Below, in pieces: positions 26,092-35,065 of a stretch of DNA of 64,000 nt. The number at the start of each line of letters is the position of its first letter. The first letter of the stretch is position 1. The stretch comes from Microbacterium sp. 4R-513 (lineage in GTDB: Bacteria; Actinomycetota; Actinomycetes; Actinomycetales; Microbacteriaceae), in assembly GCF_011046485.1 (NCBI RefSeq), contig NZ_CP049256.1:2046001-2110000 (forward strand), in the 5' to 3' direction. The notes beneath the pieces are model-generated. The model worked only from the letters and a program-made list of their open reading frames with translations, was not told where the DNA came from and searched no databases. Both the position numbers and the translations under genes were made by a program.

Positions 26092-26882
26092 GATGTGCTC
26101 CTCAGGTAGTCGACGGTGGCGCGGGTCCAGTCCCGCTCGGTTCGGATGGTGGTGTCGGGGTCGCCCTGCCAGGGCAGCCAGTGCTCGACGATCTCGTCGA
26201 TGCCGCGCTCGCGCGGGCGGACGGTCTCGAGAAGGTGCGGGTAGTCGTGCAGGCCGTCGCCCATGCGGGCGCCGCTGTAGGTGAAGCCGACCCAGCCGGC
26301 CTGCCGGTCGAAGGCGAAGTCCTTCACATGCACGTTCGCGACGACGTCGGCGGTGAGCTCGACGCACGCGCGCGGGAGCTCGAGCCGGGCGACGACGTTC
26401 GCCGGGTCGAGGCAGACGCCGAGCTGCGGGCTGCCGAACGACTCCACGAGGGCCACGAGATCGGCCGTTCCGACCTGCTCGTACGTCTCAAGGGCGAGCG
26501 TGACGCCGGCGGCCTCATAGGCGGGGAGCGCTTCGCGGAGCCAGACGGATGCCTCGGCGAGCGTCGGTCGCGAGTCGGGGCCGTAGAGCATGCTGCGGAC
26601 GAGGCGCGCATCGAACGCCTCTGCGAGGCGGAGGTAGCGCGCCAGGTGGTCGGGCTCGACGCCCTTGGTGCCGAGCTGGATCGTGAGGCCCAGGTCGCGG
26701 GCGGCTGCGGCGGCGTCCGTGAGCTCGGCGTCGGACATTCCATCGAGGGGCGCGTAGTCGCAGATCTGGAAGAGATCGACGTCGAGCTCGCGGGTGGCCT
26801 CGAACGCGCCGCGCAGGCTCAGCGGCTCCGGCGCACGCTCGGAGTGCTGCCAGAAGAAGGCGTAGGTGCCGAGCCCGATCAT
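26088..26882 (-). CDS. Sugar phosphate isomerase/epimerase (xylose isomerase-like TIM barrel)
   Basis: 264 residues, AP-endonuclease-2-like TIM barrel. Metal ligands are suggested by LALETYEQV (Glu near 147), CLDPANVV (Asp near 177), NVHVKDFAFD (His/Asp near 207) and the C-terminal ERGIDEIVEHW (Glu near 238). The family includes hydroxypyruvate isomerase, tagatose epimerase and EryC-like enzymes. In this operon it may isomerise apiose, an oxo-acid or a tetrulose phosphate; I cannot choose. ATGA overlaps link it to the genes on both sides. Confidence 0.8.
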   Translation of the reverse strand: MIGLGTYAFFWQHSERAPEPLSLRGAFEATRELDVDLFQICDYAPLDGMSDAELTDAAAAARDLGLTIQLGTKGVEPDHLARYLRLAEAFDARLVRSMLYGPDSRPTLAEASVWLREALPAYEAAGVTLALETYEQVGTADLVALVESFGSPQLGVCLDPANVVARLELPRACVELTADVVANVHVKDFAFDRQAGWVGFTYSGARMGDGLHDYPHLLETVRPRERGIDEIVEHWLPWQGDPDTTIRTERDWTRATVDYLRSTS

Positions 26883-27643
26883 GCGGCTGCCCCCGCGTGG
26901 GCGGCGGCCTCGTCGAGGACGGCCGCGAGGTTGTCGATGTCGTGGGCGAAGCGGCCCAGGAAGAGGCCGTCGACGGCGTCGCCCAGCTCGGTCAGCAGAC
27001 CGGGGCCGGCCGAGCCGCCGTAGATGACGGCGCTGCCCGCACGATCGGGCATCGCGAGGAGCGCCTCGCGCAGGGCGCGGGCGACCGTCACGATGTGCGC
27101 GACGGGGGCCGGCTCGGGGGTACCGATCGCCCAGACGGGCTCGTACGCCACGATGACGGGTCCTGCCGGCGCCCCGGCGAGATCGGCGTGGAACTGCGCG
27201 ATCGTGGCGGCCGAGGCATCCGTCGCCTCCTGACGCTCGGTCTCGCCCACGCAGAGCACGGGAGTGATGCCGTGGCGGAGGGCGGCGGCGGTCTTGGCGG
27301 CGACCACCTCGTCGGTCTCGCCGAAGAGGCGGCGACGTTCGGCGTGACCGACTTCGGCGACGCGGACGCCCGCCTCGGCGAGCTCGGCGGCGCTCACCTC
27401 GCCGGTGTACGCGCCGGGTTCGTGGGCTGCGACGTCCTGCGCTCCGATGAGCACGCGGGTGCCGACGAACGCGTCGAGGGCGGGGAGGATGCCGAGATAG
27501 GTGGGGATGACGAAGAGGGCGACGTCTCCGGATGCCACGGCCGGGTGGGTGCGCACGCGGTCGGCGACGCGCGCGCACCAGTCGATCGCCTGATGATGCC
27601 CGAAGTACATCTTCAGGCTCACGCCCACCACGGCGCGAGGCAT
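26879..27643 (-). CDS. Triose-phosphate isomerase family, probable L-erythrulose-1-phosphate isomerase (LerI/EryH-like)
   Basis: 254-residue TIM homologue with the catalytic set KMYFGHH (Lys near 11), VGHAERR (His near 97), VAYEPVWAIG (Glu near 168) and GGSAGPGL (near 210). The start of the Lys motif (SLKMYFG rather than GNWKMN) marks the divergent TIM group found in erythritol and tetrulose operons, not glycolytic TpiA. Such enzymes convert L-erythrulose 1-phosphate to D-erythrulose 4-phosphate. RBS GGAGGAGAGG precedes the ATG. It is followed by the RpiB-like gene that would catalyse the next step. Confidence 0.78.
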   Translation of the reverse strand: MPRAVVGVSLKMYFGHHQAIDWCARVADRVRTHPAVASGDVALFVIPTYLGILPALDAFVGTRVLIGAQDVAAHEPGAYTGEVSAAELAEAGVRVAEVGHAERRRLFGETDEVVAAKTAAALRHGITPVLCVGETERQEATDASAATIAQFHADLAGAPAGPVIVAYEPVWAIGTPEPAPVAHIVTVARALREALLAMPDRAGSAVIYGGSAGPGLLTELGDAVDGLFLGRFAHDIDNLAAVLDEAAAHAGAAA

Positions 27644-27683
27644 CAGCCCTCTCCTCCCACGGTCAGCACTGTCTGGTCTGCGG

Positions 27684-28154
27684 TCAGCACTGTCCGGTCG
27701 TCTCGTACTGGTCGATGACGGCGACCTTCTCGGCCGAGGCCGAGGTGGGGTCGAAGCGGTAGGTGAGCCACTCGCGCACGAGGCGGCGGGCGAGCTCGAG
27801 ACCGATGACGCGCTGACCGAGCGTCAGGACCTGCGCGTCGTTCGAGAGCACGCTGCGCTCGACCGAGAAGCTGTCGTGCGCCGTGACGGCGCGGATGCCG
27901 GCGACCTTGTTCGCCGAGATGGCGACGCCGAGGCCCGTGCCGCAGACGAGCAGGGCACGGTCGGCCTCGCCCTTGGCGACGAGCTCGGCAGCGGCGATGG
28001 CGACCTTCGGGTACGCCGTGTGCCCGTCGGAGTCCACGCCGACGTCGATCACCGACGCGACGCCGTCGCTCTGCTCGAGGTCCTTCTTGAGGGCCTCTTT
28101 GTAGTCGAAGCCGGCGTCGTCGCTTCCGACGACGATGCGGAGGGGCTCAGCCAT
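27684..28154 (-). CDS. RpiB-family isomerase, probable D-erythrulose-4-phosphate isomerase (DerI/EryI-like)
   Basis: 156 residues. RpiB/LacAB signature: [14 protein letters not shown] near 9-22, [37 protein letters not shown] near 48-84 with the catalytic Cys in CGTGLG. The GSDDAG start replaces the GSDHAG of ribose-phosphate isomerases, as in tetrulose phosphate isomerases. It would yield D-erythrose 4-phosphate for the pentose phosphate pathway. One base separates its ATG from the stop of the kinase gene upstream. A short direct repeat (GGTCAGCACTGTC twice, about 27660-27691) spans its 3' end and the gap to the next gene. Confidence 0.78.
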   Translation of the reverse strand: MAEPLRIVVGSDDAGFDYKEALKKDLEQSDGVASVIDVGVDSDGHTAYPKVAIAAAELVAKGEADRALLVCGTGLGVAISANKVAGIRAVTAHDSFSVERSVLSNDAQVLTLGQRVIGLELARRLVREWLTYRFDPTSASAEKVAVIDQYETTGQC

Positions 28155-28155
28155 G

Positions 28156-29910
28156 TCAGTTCCTTTCGAGGGGCTGGTCGAGGTCGGCGGCCGCGGCAGC
28201 GAGCACGTCGCCGACCGCCGTCACGATGAGGGCGAGCGAGAAGGCGCCCGGATCGGGCGTCCCGACGCTGTTCTGTCCGTGCGTGCGTGCCCGGCCCATG
28301 CGGGGGAGGAGGTCGGCGGTCGCACCGGCGGCGCGGGTCGCGGCGTCCGCGGCGACACGCCAGGCGTCGACGAGGCGTGCGCCCGCGTCGATCTGCTGCG
28401 ACAGCTCGCTGCTGAAGGGGACGAGCGCGTCGACCATGGTCTTGTCGCCGACCTCGGCCTTGCCGTACGCCATGACGGCGGCCCGGCCCCCGGCCACGCC
28501 GGACGCGACGGCCGTGCGCGAGGGACGGCCCTCGTCGCCGAGAGCGCCGGCGAGGGACGACAGGATGACGCCCCAGAGCGCACCCGACGTGCCCCCGGCC
28601 CGGTCCGACCAGGCGTCGGCGGCGCGGGCGAGCGTCGTGCCGGCGCCTGCCCCCGCCTCGGCGGCGGCCCGGCCGGCATCGAGCGCCGCGTGCGACCCGC
28701 GCTGCATGCCGATGCCGTGGTCGCCGTCACCGGCGATGGCGTCGATCCGGCCGAGCTCGTCGACGTGGGTGTCGATGGTCGCGACGACCGTCTCGAGCGC
28801 CGCGACCACGGTCTGCGCGGCGACGCGCGATGCGTCGTCGGCCGGCGGGACGGCCTCCTCCGCGTCGGACGCGGCCTCGGCGTCGCTCCGGCGCTCCTGA
28901 GGAGCGACGGAGCCGCGGCGGTAGGCCGGCGTGTCGACGGGGGTCTCCCAGAGGTCGGCGAGCTCGTCGTCGAGCCAGAACAGCGTGAGCGAGACGCCCG
29001 CCATGTCGAAGCTCGTGCAGTACTCGCCCACGTGCGGGTCGGCGATGTCGATGCCGGCGTCGGCGAGGAGCTGGGCGACCCGTCGGTACACGACGAAGAG
29101 CTCTTCGTACTTGAGCGATCCGAGGCCGTTGAGGATCGGCACGACGCGCGCGCCCGCGGTTTCGACGCCCTCGGGCACTTCGTCGAGGAGCCGTCCGACG
29201 AGAAGCTCCGCGAGGCCGTCGGCCGTCGGGATGTCGGTCTCGTCGACGCCCGGCTCGCCGTGGATGCCGAGGCCGACCGCCATGCGCCCCTCGGGCACGC
29301 TGAACAGGGGCTGCTCCGCGCCGGGGAGGGTGCACCCGGTGAATGCCACGCCGAACGACCGGGTGCGGTCGTTGGCGAGTCGGCCGACGCGCGTGACCTC
29401 GGCGAGGTCGTAGCCGCGGTCGGCTGCGGCGGCGGCCGCGCGGAAGACCGTGAGGTCGCCCGCGATGCCGCGGCGCTTGTGCTTCTCGTCGGGATTCGCG
29501 CTGACGATGTCGTCGGTCACCGTGACGGTCTCGCACGCGACGCCCTCGGCCCGGAGCCGGTCCTGCGCCGCGTCGAAGTTCAGGACGTCGCCGGCGTAGT
29601 TGCCGTAGCTGAAGAAGACCCCGCCGCCGTTGTCGGCCGCCTTCGCCACCGCGAAGACCTGCTGTGCCGACGGCGAGGCGAAGAGGTTGCCCATCGCCGC
29701 ACCGTGCGCGAGGCCCGGTCCGACGAGGCCTCCGAAGGCGGGGTAGTGGCCCGAGCCGCCGCCGATCACGACCGCGACCTGACCTTCCGGCGCGACCGTC
29801 GACCGGACGACGCCGCCCTGGACGCGCCGGACGTAGCGGCCGTTGGCCGCGACGAAGCCGTCGATCATCTCGTCCGCGAAGGCGGACGGCTCGTTCCACA
29901 AGCGGGTCAT
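28156..29910 (-). CDS. DhaK-DhaL fusion kinase, probable erythrulose or dihydroxyacetone kinase
   Basis: 584 residues, ATP-dependent type. DhaK domain (1 to about 330) has [17 protein letters not shown] near 44-60 and the substrate-binding His in GIHGEPG near 213. DhaL domain (about 385-584) has [10 protein letters not shown] and GGTSGALWG for ATP-Mg binding. The linker is Ala/Glu-rich. In the neighbourhood of TIM-like and RpiB-like isomerases such fusions phosphorylate L- or D-erythrulose (LerK/DerK in mycobacteria). That could be a second entry to the same tetrulose phosphate pool. The stop overlaps nothing; the ATG overlaps the MFS stop by 4 bp. Confidence 0.85.
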   Translation of the reverse strand: MTRLWNEPSAFADEMIDGFVAANGRYVRRVQGGVVRSTVAPEGQVAVVIGGGSGHYPAFGGLVGPGLAHGAAMGNLFASPSAQQVFAVAKAADNGGGVFFSYGNYAGDVLNFDAAQDRLRAEGVACETVTVTDDIVSANPDEKHKRRGIAGDLTVFRAAAAAADRGYDLAEVTRVGRLANDRTRSFGVAFTGCTLPGAEQPLFSVPEGRMAVGLGIHGEPGVDETDIPTADGLAELLVGRLLDEVPEGVETAGARVVPILNGLGSLKYEELFVVYRRVAQLLADAGIDIADPHVGEYCTSFDMAGVSLTLFWLDDELADLWETPVDTPAYRRGSVAPQERRSDAEAASDAEEAVPPADDASRVAAQTVVAALETVVATIDTHVDELGRIDAIAGDGDHGIGMQRGSHAALDAGRAAAEAGAGAGTTLARAADAWSDRAGGTSGALWGVILSSLAGALGDEGRPSRTAVASGVAGGRAAVMAYGKAEVGDKTMVDALVPFSSELSQQIDAGARLVDAWRVAADAATRAAGATADLLPRMGRARTHGQNSVGTPDPGAFSLALIVTAVGDVLAAAAADLDQPLERN

Positions 29911-31316
29911 CGGCCGTTCGCCTCCTGCGCCTTGGCCTCGGCGACCTCGACGTGCGCGTCCGTGCCGGCCTGCTCGTCGACGATCCGATCGACCGGGGCG
30001 ATGCGATTGCTGCGGGCGAGGAGCAGCATCAGCAGGGCCGAGACGAGCATGAAGAATCCGACGATGAACATCGGCACCTCGTAGCCGCCGGTCCAGTCGT
30101 GGACGGCGCCGGTGATGTACGGGGCGCTGAACCCGGCGAGGTTGCCGATGGTGTTGATGAGGGCGACGCCGGCCGCCGCGGCGGCACCCGTGAGGAAGCG
30201 CGTAGGCAGCGTCCAGAAGTTCGGCAGCGCGGCGAAGATCGCGGAGGCGGTCACCGTGATCACGGCGATGGTCGCGACGGGCGAGCCTGCGAAGAGGGCG
30301 ATCGGGATGGTGACGCCGCCGACGAGAGCCGGGATGGCGATGTGCCACGTCTTGAGGCCGCGCTTCGAGGCATCCCGTGCCCAGAAGAACATGATGATGG
30401 CCGCCGGGAGATACGGGATCGCCGTGATGAGGCCCTTCTGGAGGGTGTCGAACGTCTGCCCGGTCTGCGCCTGGAAGCCCTCGATGATCGTCGGCAGGAA
30501 GAACGCCAGAGCGTACAGGCCGTAGATGAAGCCGAAGTAGATGAATGACAGCACCCACACGCGGCCGGACTTGAAGGCGAAGCGCACCGAGACGTGCTTC
30601 TCGCGCGCTTCGGTCGCCTTGCGCTCGTTCGCGAGGGCATCGGTCAGCCAGACCTGCTCGTCGTTCGAGAGCCACTTGGCGTCGGCCGGCTTGTCCTTGA
30701 GGTAGAACCACGCGATGACGCCGACGATGATCGCCGGGATGGCGACGCCGAAGAACATGAAGCGCCAGCCCTCGAGGCCGAAGAAGACCGCGTGCTGCTG
30801 GATGAGCCAGCCGGCGAGCGGGGCGCCGAAGACGGTCGTGAGGGGCTGGGCGAGGTAGAAGAGCATGAGGATGCGGCTGCGGTACTGCGACGGCACCCAC
30901 AGGCTCAGGAAGAGGATCGCGCCCGGGAAGAAGCCGGCCTCGGCGACGCCGAGGAGGAAGCGCAGGAAGACGAGCTGCTCGAAGTTCTGCACCCAGGTGA
31001 AGAGCAGGGCGACGATTCCCCAGCTGACCATGATGCGCGAGAGCCACCGGCGGGCGCCGAACTTGTGCAGGGCGAGGTTGGACGGCACCTCGAGCAGGAT
31101 GTAGCCGATGAAGAAGACCCCGGAGGCGAAGCCGAACTGAGCGGCGCTGAGCGCGAGGTCTTCGTTCATGCCGTTGGGGGCGGCGAACCCGATCGCGGTG
31201 CGGTCGAGGTAGTTGATGAAGAACATCAGCGCGACGAAGGGGACGAGGCGCCACGCCACCTTCCGGATCGCCGAGCGCGCGACGTCGCTCTGTGCGGTGT
31301 TGAGGGTCTGGTCCAC
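29907..31316 (-). CDS. MFS transporter (anion:cation symporter-like, sugar acid or polyol uptake)
   Basis: 469 residues with about 12 membrane helices. NYLDRTAIGFAAP near helix 1 is characteristic of the ACS family (hexuronate, tartrate and phthalate type carriers), and the loop WLSRIMVSWGIVA near 98 matches the MFS signature region. Start is GTG 31316 with GACGGAG as RBS. As first gene of the operon for sugar-acid catabolism it probably imports an acidic monosaccharide such as apionate, or an uncharged tetrose (inference). It is divergent from the GntR regulator. Confidence 0.88.
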   Translation of the reverse strand: MDQTLNTAQSDVARSAIRKVAWRLVPFVALMFFINYLDRTAIGFAAPNGMNEDLALSAAQFGFASGVFFIGYILLEVPSNLALHKFGARRWLSRIMVSWGIVALLFTWVQNFEQLVFLRFLLGVAEAGFFPGAILFLSLWVPSQYRSRILMLFYLAQPLTTVFGAPLAGWLIQQHAVFFGLEGWRFMFFGVAIPAIIVGVIAWFYLKDKPADAKWLSNDEQVWLTDALANERKATEAREKHVSVRFAFKSGRVWVLSFIYFGFIYGLYALAFFLPTIIEGFQAQTGQTFDTLQKGLITAIPYLPAAIIMFFWARDASKRGLKTWHIAIPALVGGVTIPIALFAGSPVATIAVITVTASAIFAALPNFWTLPTRFLTGAAAAAGVALINTIGNLAGFSAPYITGAVHDWTGGYEVPMFIVGFFMLVSALLMLLLARSNRIAPVDRIVDEQAGTDAHVEVAEAKAQEANGR

Positions 31317-31364
31317 GGTGACTCCGTCTTCGAATCGTCAGCGATTGCACGAGGTGTTGAAGAG

Positions 31365-31393
31365 AGTATGGCAAACCGGTTGACCAATTGCAA
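31365..31393 (-). promoter_or_regulatory. Promoter of the MFS-led operon with palindromic operator in the spacer
   Basis: Minus-strand -35 TTGCAA (31393-31388) and -10 CATACT (31370-31365) with a 17-bp spacer that contains the palindrome AACCGGTT (31374-31381), extended as TTGGTCAACCGG. Placement inside the spacer and next to a divergent GntR gene suggests this is the GntR operator. Confidence 0.65.
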
Positions 31394-31428
31394 TACCGAT
31401 GCGGCAGCCGAGCGTGTAGCTTGTGACC

Positions 31429-32166
31429 ATGCCCGCGTACCCCGGCGACCGATCGGCGGAGATCACCGCCGCATTGGGCGCGCTGCCCTCGGGCACCCCG
31501 GTCTCGGAGGTCGCCCGCCGGCTTCTCGACCTGTTCACGAGCGGATCGATCGCCCCCGGCACCCGACTTCCTCCCGAGCGTCAGCTCGCTGCGACCCTCG
31601 AGGTCGGTCGGTCCGCCGTCCGCGAGGCGCTCGCCGCCCTCGAGATCCTCGGCATCGTCCAGGTCCGCCCCGGGTCGGGCACGTACCTCCGCGGAAACGC
31701 CAGCGAGCTTCTGCCGCAGACGCTGCGGTGGGGGCTCCTCATCGGCGAGCGCAACACCGCCGAGCTGCTCGAGCTGCGCTCGGGCCTCGAGATCTACGTC
31801 GCCCGGCTGGCGGCGGCACGGGTCGAGGCATCCGATCTCGAAGCGCTCGGCACGAGCCTCGATCGCATGCGGCAGAGCGTCGGCACGCTGAAGGCGTTCG
31901 CGAAGGCCGACCTCGATTTCCACGACGCCCTGGCACGGACGGCTGACAACGCGATGCTCATCGACATGCTGCACGTCGTGCGCTCGCTGCTCCACGTCTA
32001 CGCCGACCGGGCCGTCCACGACGAGGCCGAAGCGCTCGCGGCGATCGCCGAGCACGACGCCGTCTTCCGTGCGGTCGAGGCGCGCGACGAGGACGGTGCC
32101 GCATCCGCGATGGCCGTGCACATGGCGACGGCCTCGGCGCGCGTCGCCGCCGCCGCGACGGGCTGA
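31429..32166 (+). CDS. GntR-family (FadR/FCD subfamily) transcriptional regulator
   Basis: 245 residues. Winged helix with LPPERQLAATLEVGRSAVREALAALEILGIVQVRPGSGTYL near 44-85, the FadR-type signature, then an FCD ligand-binding domain with metal-ligand-like positions (DLDFHDALARTADN near 163). Start is ATG 31429; a GTG at 31423 is also in frame, and no RBS is seen, so the mRNA may be nearly leaderless. Divergent from the MFS-led sugar operon that it probably represses, with a sugar acid as likely effector. Confidence 0.9.
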   Translation: MPAYPGDRSAEITAALGALPSGTPVSEVARRLLDLFTSGSIAPGTRLPPERQLAATLEVGRSAVREALAALEILGIVQVRPGSGTYLRGNASELLPQTLRWGLLIGERNTAELLELRSGLEIYVARLAAARVEASDLEALGTSLDRMRQSVGTLKAFAKADLDFHDALARTADNAMLIDMLHVVRSLLHVYADRAVHDEAEALAAIAEHDAVFRAVEARDEDGAASAMAVHMATASARVAAAATG

Positions 32167-32236
32167 GCCGCGCGCCGATCGCCGCATCACCCGAAGCCCC
32201 GCAGGCAACCCGGCTCGCGCCGGAGAAGGAGGACGG

Positions 32237-33487
32237 ATGCCCCGCAACTGGGCCGGAACCTACGAATACGCCGCCCCGCGCATCGTCGAAGCGGCGACCG
32301 AGCAGGAGGTGCAGCGCATCGTCCGCGAGGGCGGCCGCGTGCACGCCCTCGGCACCCGGCACTCCTTCACCGACCTCCCCGACACCGACGGCACGCTCGT
32401 CGACGTGTCGGGGCTCGTGGGCGAGTTCGACCTCGATGCCGGCGCGCGCACCGTGACGGTCGCCGCCGGGACGCGCTACGGCATCGTGGCGAGCGCTCTC
32501 GACGAGCAGGGCTGGGCCCTCCACAACCTCGGGTCGCTGCCGCACATCTCGGTCGGCGGTGCGACCGCGACCGGAACGCATGGCTCGGGCGACGGCAACG
32601 GGGTCCTCACCACCGCCGTGCGCGGCATCCGGTACGTCGGCGCCGACGGCGAGGTGCACGAAGTGCGGCGCGGTGACGCCGACTTCGCGGCGCTCGCGGT
32701 GGGCGTCGGGGCCTTCGGCATCGTGACGGCGGTGACCCTCGACATCCAGCCCTCCTTCCGCGCCCGGCAGGACATCTACAGCGGCGTGACGTGGGAGGCG
32801 GCGCTCGCCGACCTCTCCGCCCTCACGGGCGCGGGGTACAGCGTGTCGCTCTTCACGAAGTGGGAGCCGGGCACCGCCGGGTTCGTCTGGGTCAAGACGC
32901 GCGTCGAGTCCGACGACGACATGGTTCCCGACACGCTCCTCGACGGTCGACGCGTCGAGGGCAAGGACTCGCCGCTCGGCATGGGTGACAACATCACAGA
33001 GGTCGGGGGTGTCCCGGGACCGTGGATGCTGCGGCTCCCGCACTTCCGCCTCGACAGCGAGCCCTCGCTCGGCGACGAGATCCAGACCGAGTACTTCGTG
33101 CCCCGCGAGCACGGCGCTGCGGCCCTGGACGCGGTGCGACGCCTGGGCGACAGCATCCGTCCCCATCTCGCGGTGAGCGAGATCCGCACCGCCGCCCGCG
33201 ACGACCTGTGGCTGAGCGGCGCCTACGAGCAGGACGTCGTGATCATCCACTTCACGTGGTTCGACCACCCCGACGAGGTCGGTGCGTTGCTGCCGCGGAT
33301 CGAGGAGGCGCTGCACCCGTTCGCGGCGCGGCCGCACTGGGGCAAGGTGCACGGATTCGACGCTGCGGCGATCGAGCGGGTGCATCCCCGCCTCGGCGAT
33401 GCCCGCGCCGTGTTCGAGCGACTCGACCCCGAGGGCCGCTTCGTCAACACGCATCTGCAGCGCGTGGGGCTGCGCGAGCCGCGCTGA
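32237..33487 (+). CDS. FAD-linked alditol oxidase (AldO/xylitol oxidase-like)
   Basis: 416 residues, VAO/PCMH flavoprotein fold. The N-terminal NWAGTYEY, RVHALGTRHSF (His near 46, the expected covalent FAD attachment residue) and SLPHISVGGATATGTHGSG stretches closely follow Streptomyces AldO. The C-terminal ARPHWGKVHG and FVNTHLQ are also conserved. Such enzymes oxidise terminal hydroxyls of alditols with O2, producing aldoses and H2O2. RBS GAAGGAGGA precedes the ATG. It follows gntR by 70 bp on the same strand, so it may belong to that regulator's unit and feed polyols or tetritols into the pathway. Confidence 0.88.
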   Translation: MPRNWAGTYEYAAPRIVEAATEQEVQRIVREGGRVHALGTRHSFTDLPDTDGTLVDVSGLVGEFDLDAGARTVTVAAGTRYGIVASALDEQGWALHNLGSLPHISVGGATATGTHGSGDGNGVLTTAVRGIRYVGADGEVHEVRRGDADFAALAVGVGAFGIVTAVTLDIQPSFRARQDIYSGVTWEAALADLSALTGAGYSVSLFTKWEPGTAGFVWVKTRVESDDDMVPDTLLDGRRVEGKDSPLGMGDNITEVGGVPGPWMLRLPHFRLDSEPSLGDEIQTEYFVPREHGAAALDAVRRLGDSIRPHLAVSEIRTAARDDLWLSGAYEQDVVIIHFTWFDHPDEVGALLPRIEEALHPFAARPHWGKVHGFDAAAIERVHPRLGDARAVFERLDPEGRFVNTHLQRVGLREPR

Positions 33488-33521
33488 GCTCGCGCGTCCC
33501 GCACCCTGCCGCCCGCCGCCC

Positions 33522-33607
33522 GCGTCGAGAGCGTACTTAATCGTCGAGAGCACACGTCCGCGACGGCGCTGACGTGTGCACTCGGCGAGATCGTATGTTC
33601 TCGACGC
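33522..33607. repeat. Large imperfect palindrome between aldO and decarboxylase genes
   Basis: Outer arms GTCGAGAGCGTAC and GTATGTTCTCGAC (two mismatches) enclose a perfect inner hairpin GCACACGTC/GACGTGTGC with a 12-base loop. The whole gap is 192 bp, GC content drops locally (ACTTAATC), and no gene is seen. It may be a terminator or REP-like element. Confidence 0.6.
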
Positions 33608-33679
33608 GGCGAATGGCGTCGCGATTGTGGCACGGAGATCGCGGGGCACGACAATGGGAGTCGACCTCGGGAGGATCCT

Positions 33680-35065
33680 GTGACCGACGCCCCTACGCCC
33701 GAACGCATGCACGCCATCTCGGACGAGACGCGCGCGACCGTCGACGTCGTGCTGGACTACGCCCGCCGCCGGGCTCTCTACCAGGACGTGCCGCTCGACA
33801 AGCCGCTGACGCCGCGCGACCTCTCGCGCCTCGCCTCGGGATCGATCACCGCCGAGGGCATCGGCGCTCGCCGCGCCACGGCGCTGTTCGAGAATGTGCT
33901 CGCGCCGGCCTGCGTCTCGACGGATCATCCGGGATACCTGTCATTCATCCCGTCGGCTCCGACGAAGGCCGCAATCGCGTTCGACCTCATCGTGTCGGCA
34001 TCCGCCATCTACGGCGGATCGTGGCTCGAGGGATCCGGCGCCGTCTTCGCCGAGAACGAGGTGCTGCACTGGCTGGCATCGGAGTTCGGGATGCCGGCCG
34101 GGTCGGGTGGCGTCTTCGTGCAGGGCGGCACGATCGGCAACCTCTCGGCGCTCGTCGCGGCTCGGGATTCCGCGCGCCGGCGCAACGCCGAGGCCGGACG
34201 CCCGGATCCCGGCCGGTGGGTCGTCGTCTGCAGCGCCGAGGCGCACTCCTCGATCGCGTCGGCGGCCGCCGTGATGGACGTCGACGTCGTGAAGGCCGCC
34301 GTCGACGCCGACGGTCGGCTGCACGGCGAGTCGGTCGAGCGGATGCTGGACGCCTACGGCGAGGCGGTGTTCGCCGTCGTCGCGACCGGCGGGACGACGA
34401 ACTTCGGGATCGTCGACGACATCGCCTCGGTCGCCGAGGTGACGAAGGAGCGTGGGATCTGGCTGCACATCGACGGCGCGTACGGCCTCGCCGCGATGCT
34501 CGTGGAGCGGATGCGGCCCGCTTTCGCCGGGGTGGAACGCGCAGACTCGGTCATCGTCGACCCGCACAAGTGGCTCTTCGCGCCGTTCGACGCCTGCGCG
34601 CTCATCTACCGCGACCCGTCGCAGGCGCTGCTCGCGCACACGCAGAAGGCCGAGTATCTCGACACGCTGACCGACACCGCCGACTGGAACCCGTCGGACC
34701 TCGGGGTGCAGCTCACGCGCCGGGCGCGCGGACTGCCGCTCTGGTACTCGCTCGCGACCTACGGGACCGATGAGTACCGCTCCGCGATCGAGTACGGCAT
34801 CGACCTGGCGCGCCGGATCGCCGACGAGATCGAGACGCGTGACGGCCTCTCTCTGGTGCGCGACCCGCAGCTCTCGGTCGTCGTGTTCCGTCGCGAGGGA
34901 TGGACGCTCGCCGACTACCAGGCGTGGTCGGATCGGCTTCTCGACGAGCAGACGGCGTTCGTCGTGCCGAGCTCGCACGCCGGCGAGCCCGTGCTGCGCT
35001 TCGCGATCATCAGCCCGCTGACGACGTACGACCTGCTCGTCGGCATCCTCGACACCCTGGCCTAG
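33680..35065 (+). CDS. PLP-dependent group II decarboxylase / aspartate aminotransferase-fold enzyme
   Basis: 461 residues. The PLP Schiff-base lysine is in DPHKWLFAPFD near 295-305; GGTIGNLSALVAAR near 150-163 binds the phosphate, AEAHSSIA the pyridine-stacking His and HIDGAYG near 269 the PLP Asp. Order and spacing match aromatic-L-amino-acid or glutamate decarboxylase relatives (pyridoxal_deC). Start GTG 33680 with GGGAGGATCC upstream. Substrate not predictable. It stands alone, converging on the YbaK-like gene with a 4-bp overlap. Confidence 0.85.
   Translation: MTDAPTPERMHAISDETRATVDVVLDYARRRALYQDVPLDKPLTPRDLSRLASGSITAEGIGARRATALFENVLAPACVSTDHPGYLSFIPSAPTKAAIAFDLIVSASAIYGGSWLEGSGAVFAENEVLHWLASEFGMPAGSGGVFVQGGTIGNLSALVAARDSARRRNAEAGRPDPGRWVVVCSAEAHSSIASAAAVMDVDVVKAAVDADGRLHGESVERMLDAYGEAVFAVVATGGTTNFGIVDDIASVAEVTKERGIWLHIDGAYGLAAMLVERMRPAFAGVERADSVIVDPHKWLFAPFDACALIYRDPSQALLAHTQKAEYLDTLTDTADWNPSDLGVQLTRRARGLPLWYSLATYGTDEYRSAIEYGIDLARRIADEIETRDGLSLVRDPQLSVVVFRREGWTLADYQAWSDRLLDEQTAFVVPSSHAGEPVLRFAIISPLTTYDLLVGILDTLA

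Noticed and set aside
26879..27643. Glycolytic triose-phosphate isomerase TpiA
   Set aside because: The Lys motif differs from the NWKMN form and the gene lies in a tetrulose-type operon without gap, pgk or secG neighbours.
27684..28154. Ribose-5-phosphate isomerase B of the pentose phosphate pathway
   Set aside because: The GSDDAG motif and its neighbours fit the tetrulose phosphate isomerase branch better, although the distinction rests on few residues.
29911..32247. Upstream extension of the DhaK-DhaL frame to 1363 codons
   Set aside because: The extension is antisense to gntR and overlaps the MFS gene out of frame. The ATG at 29910, coupled to the MFS stop, is the natural start.
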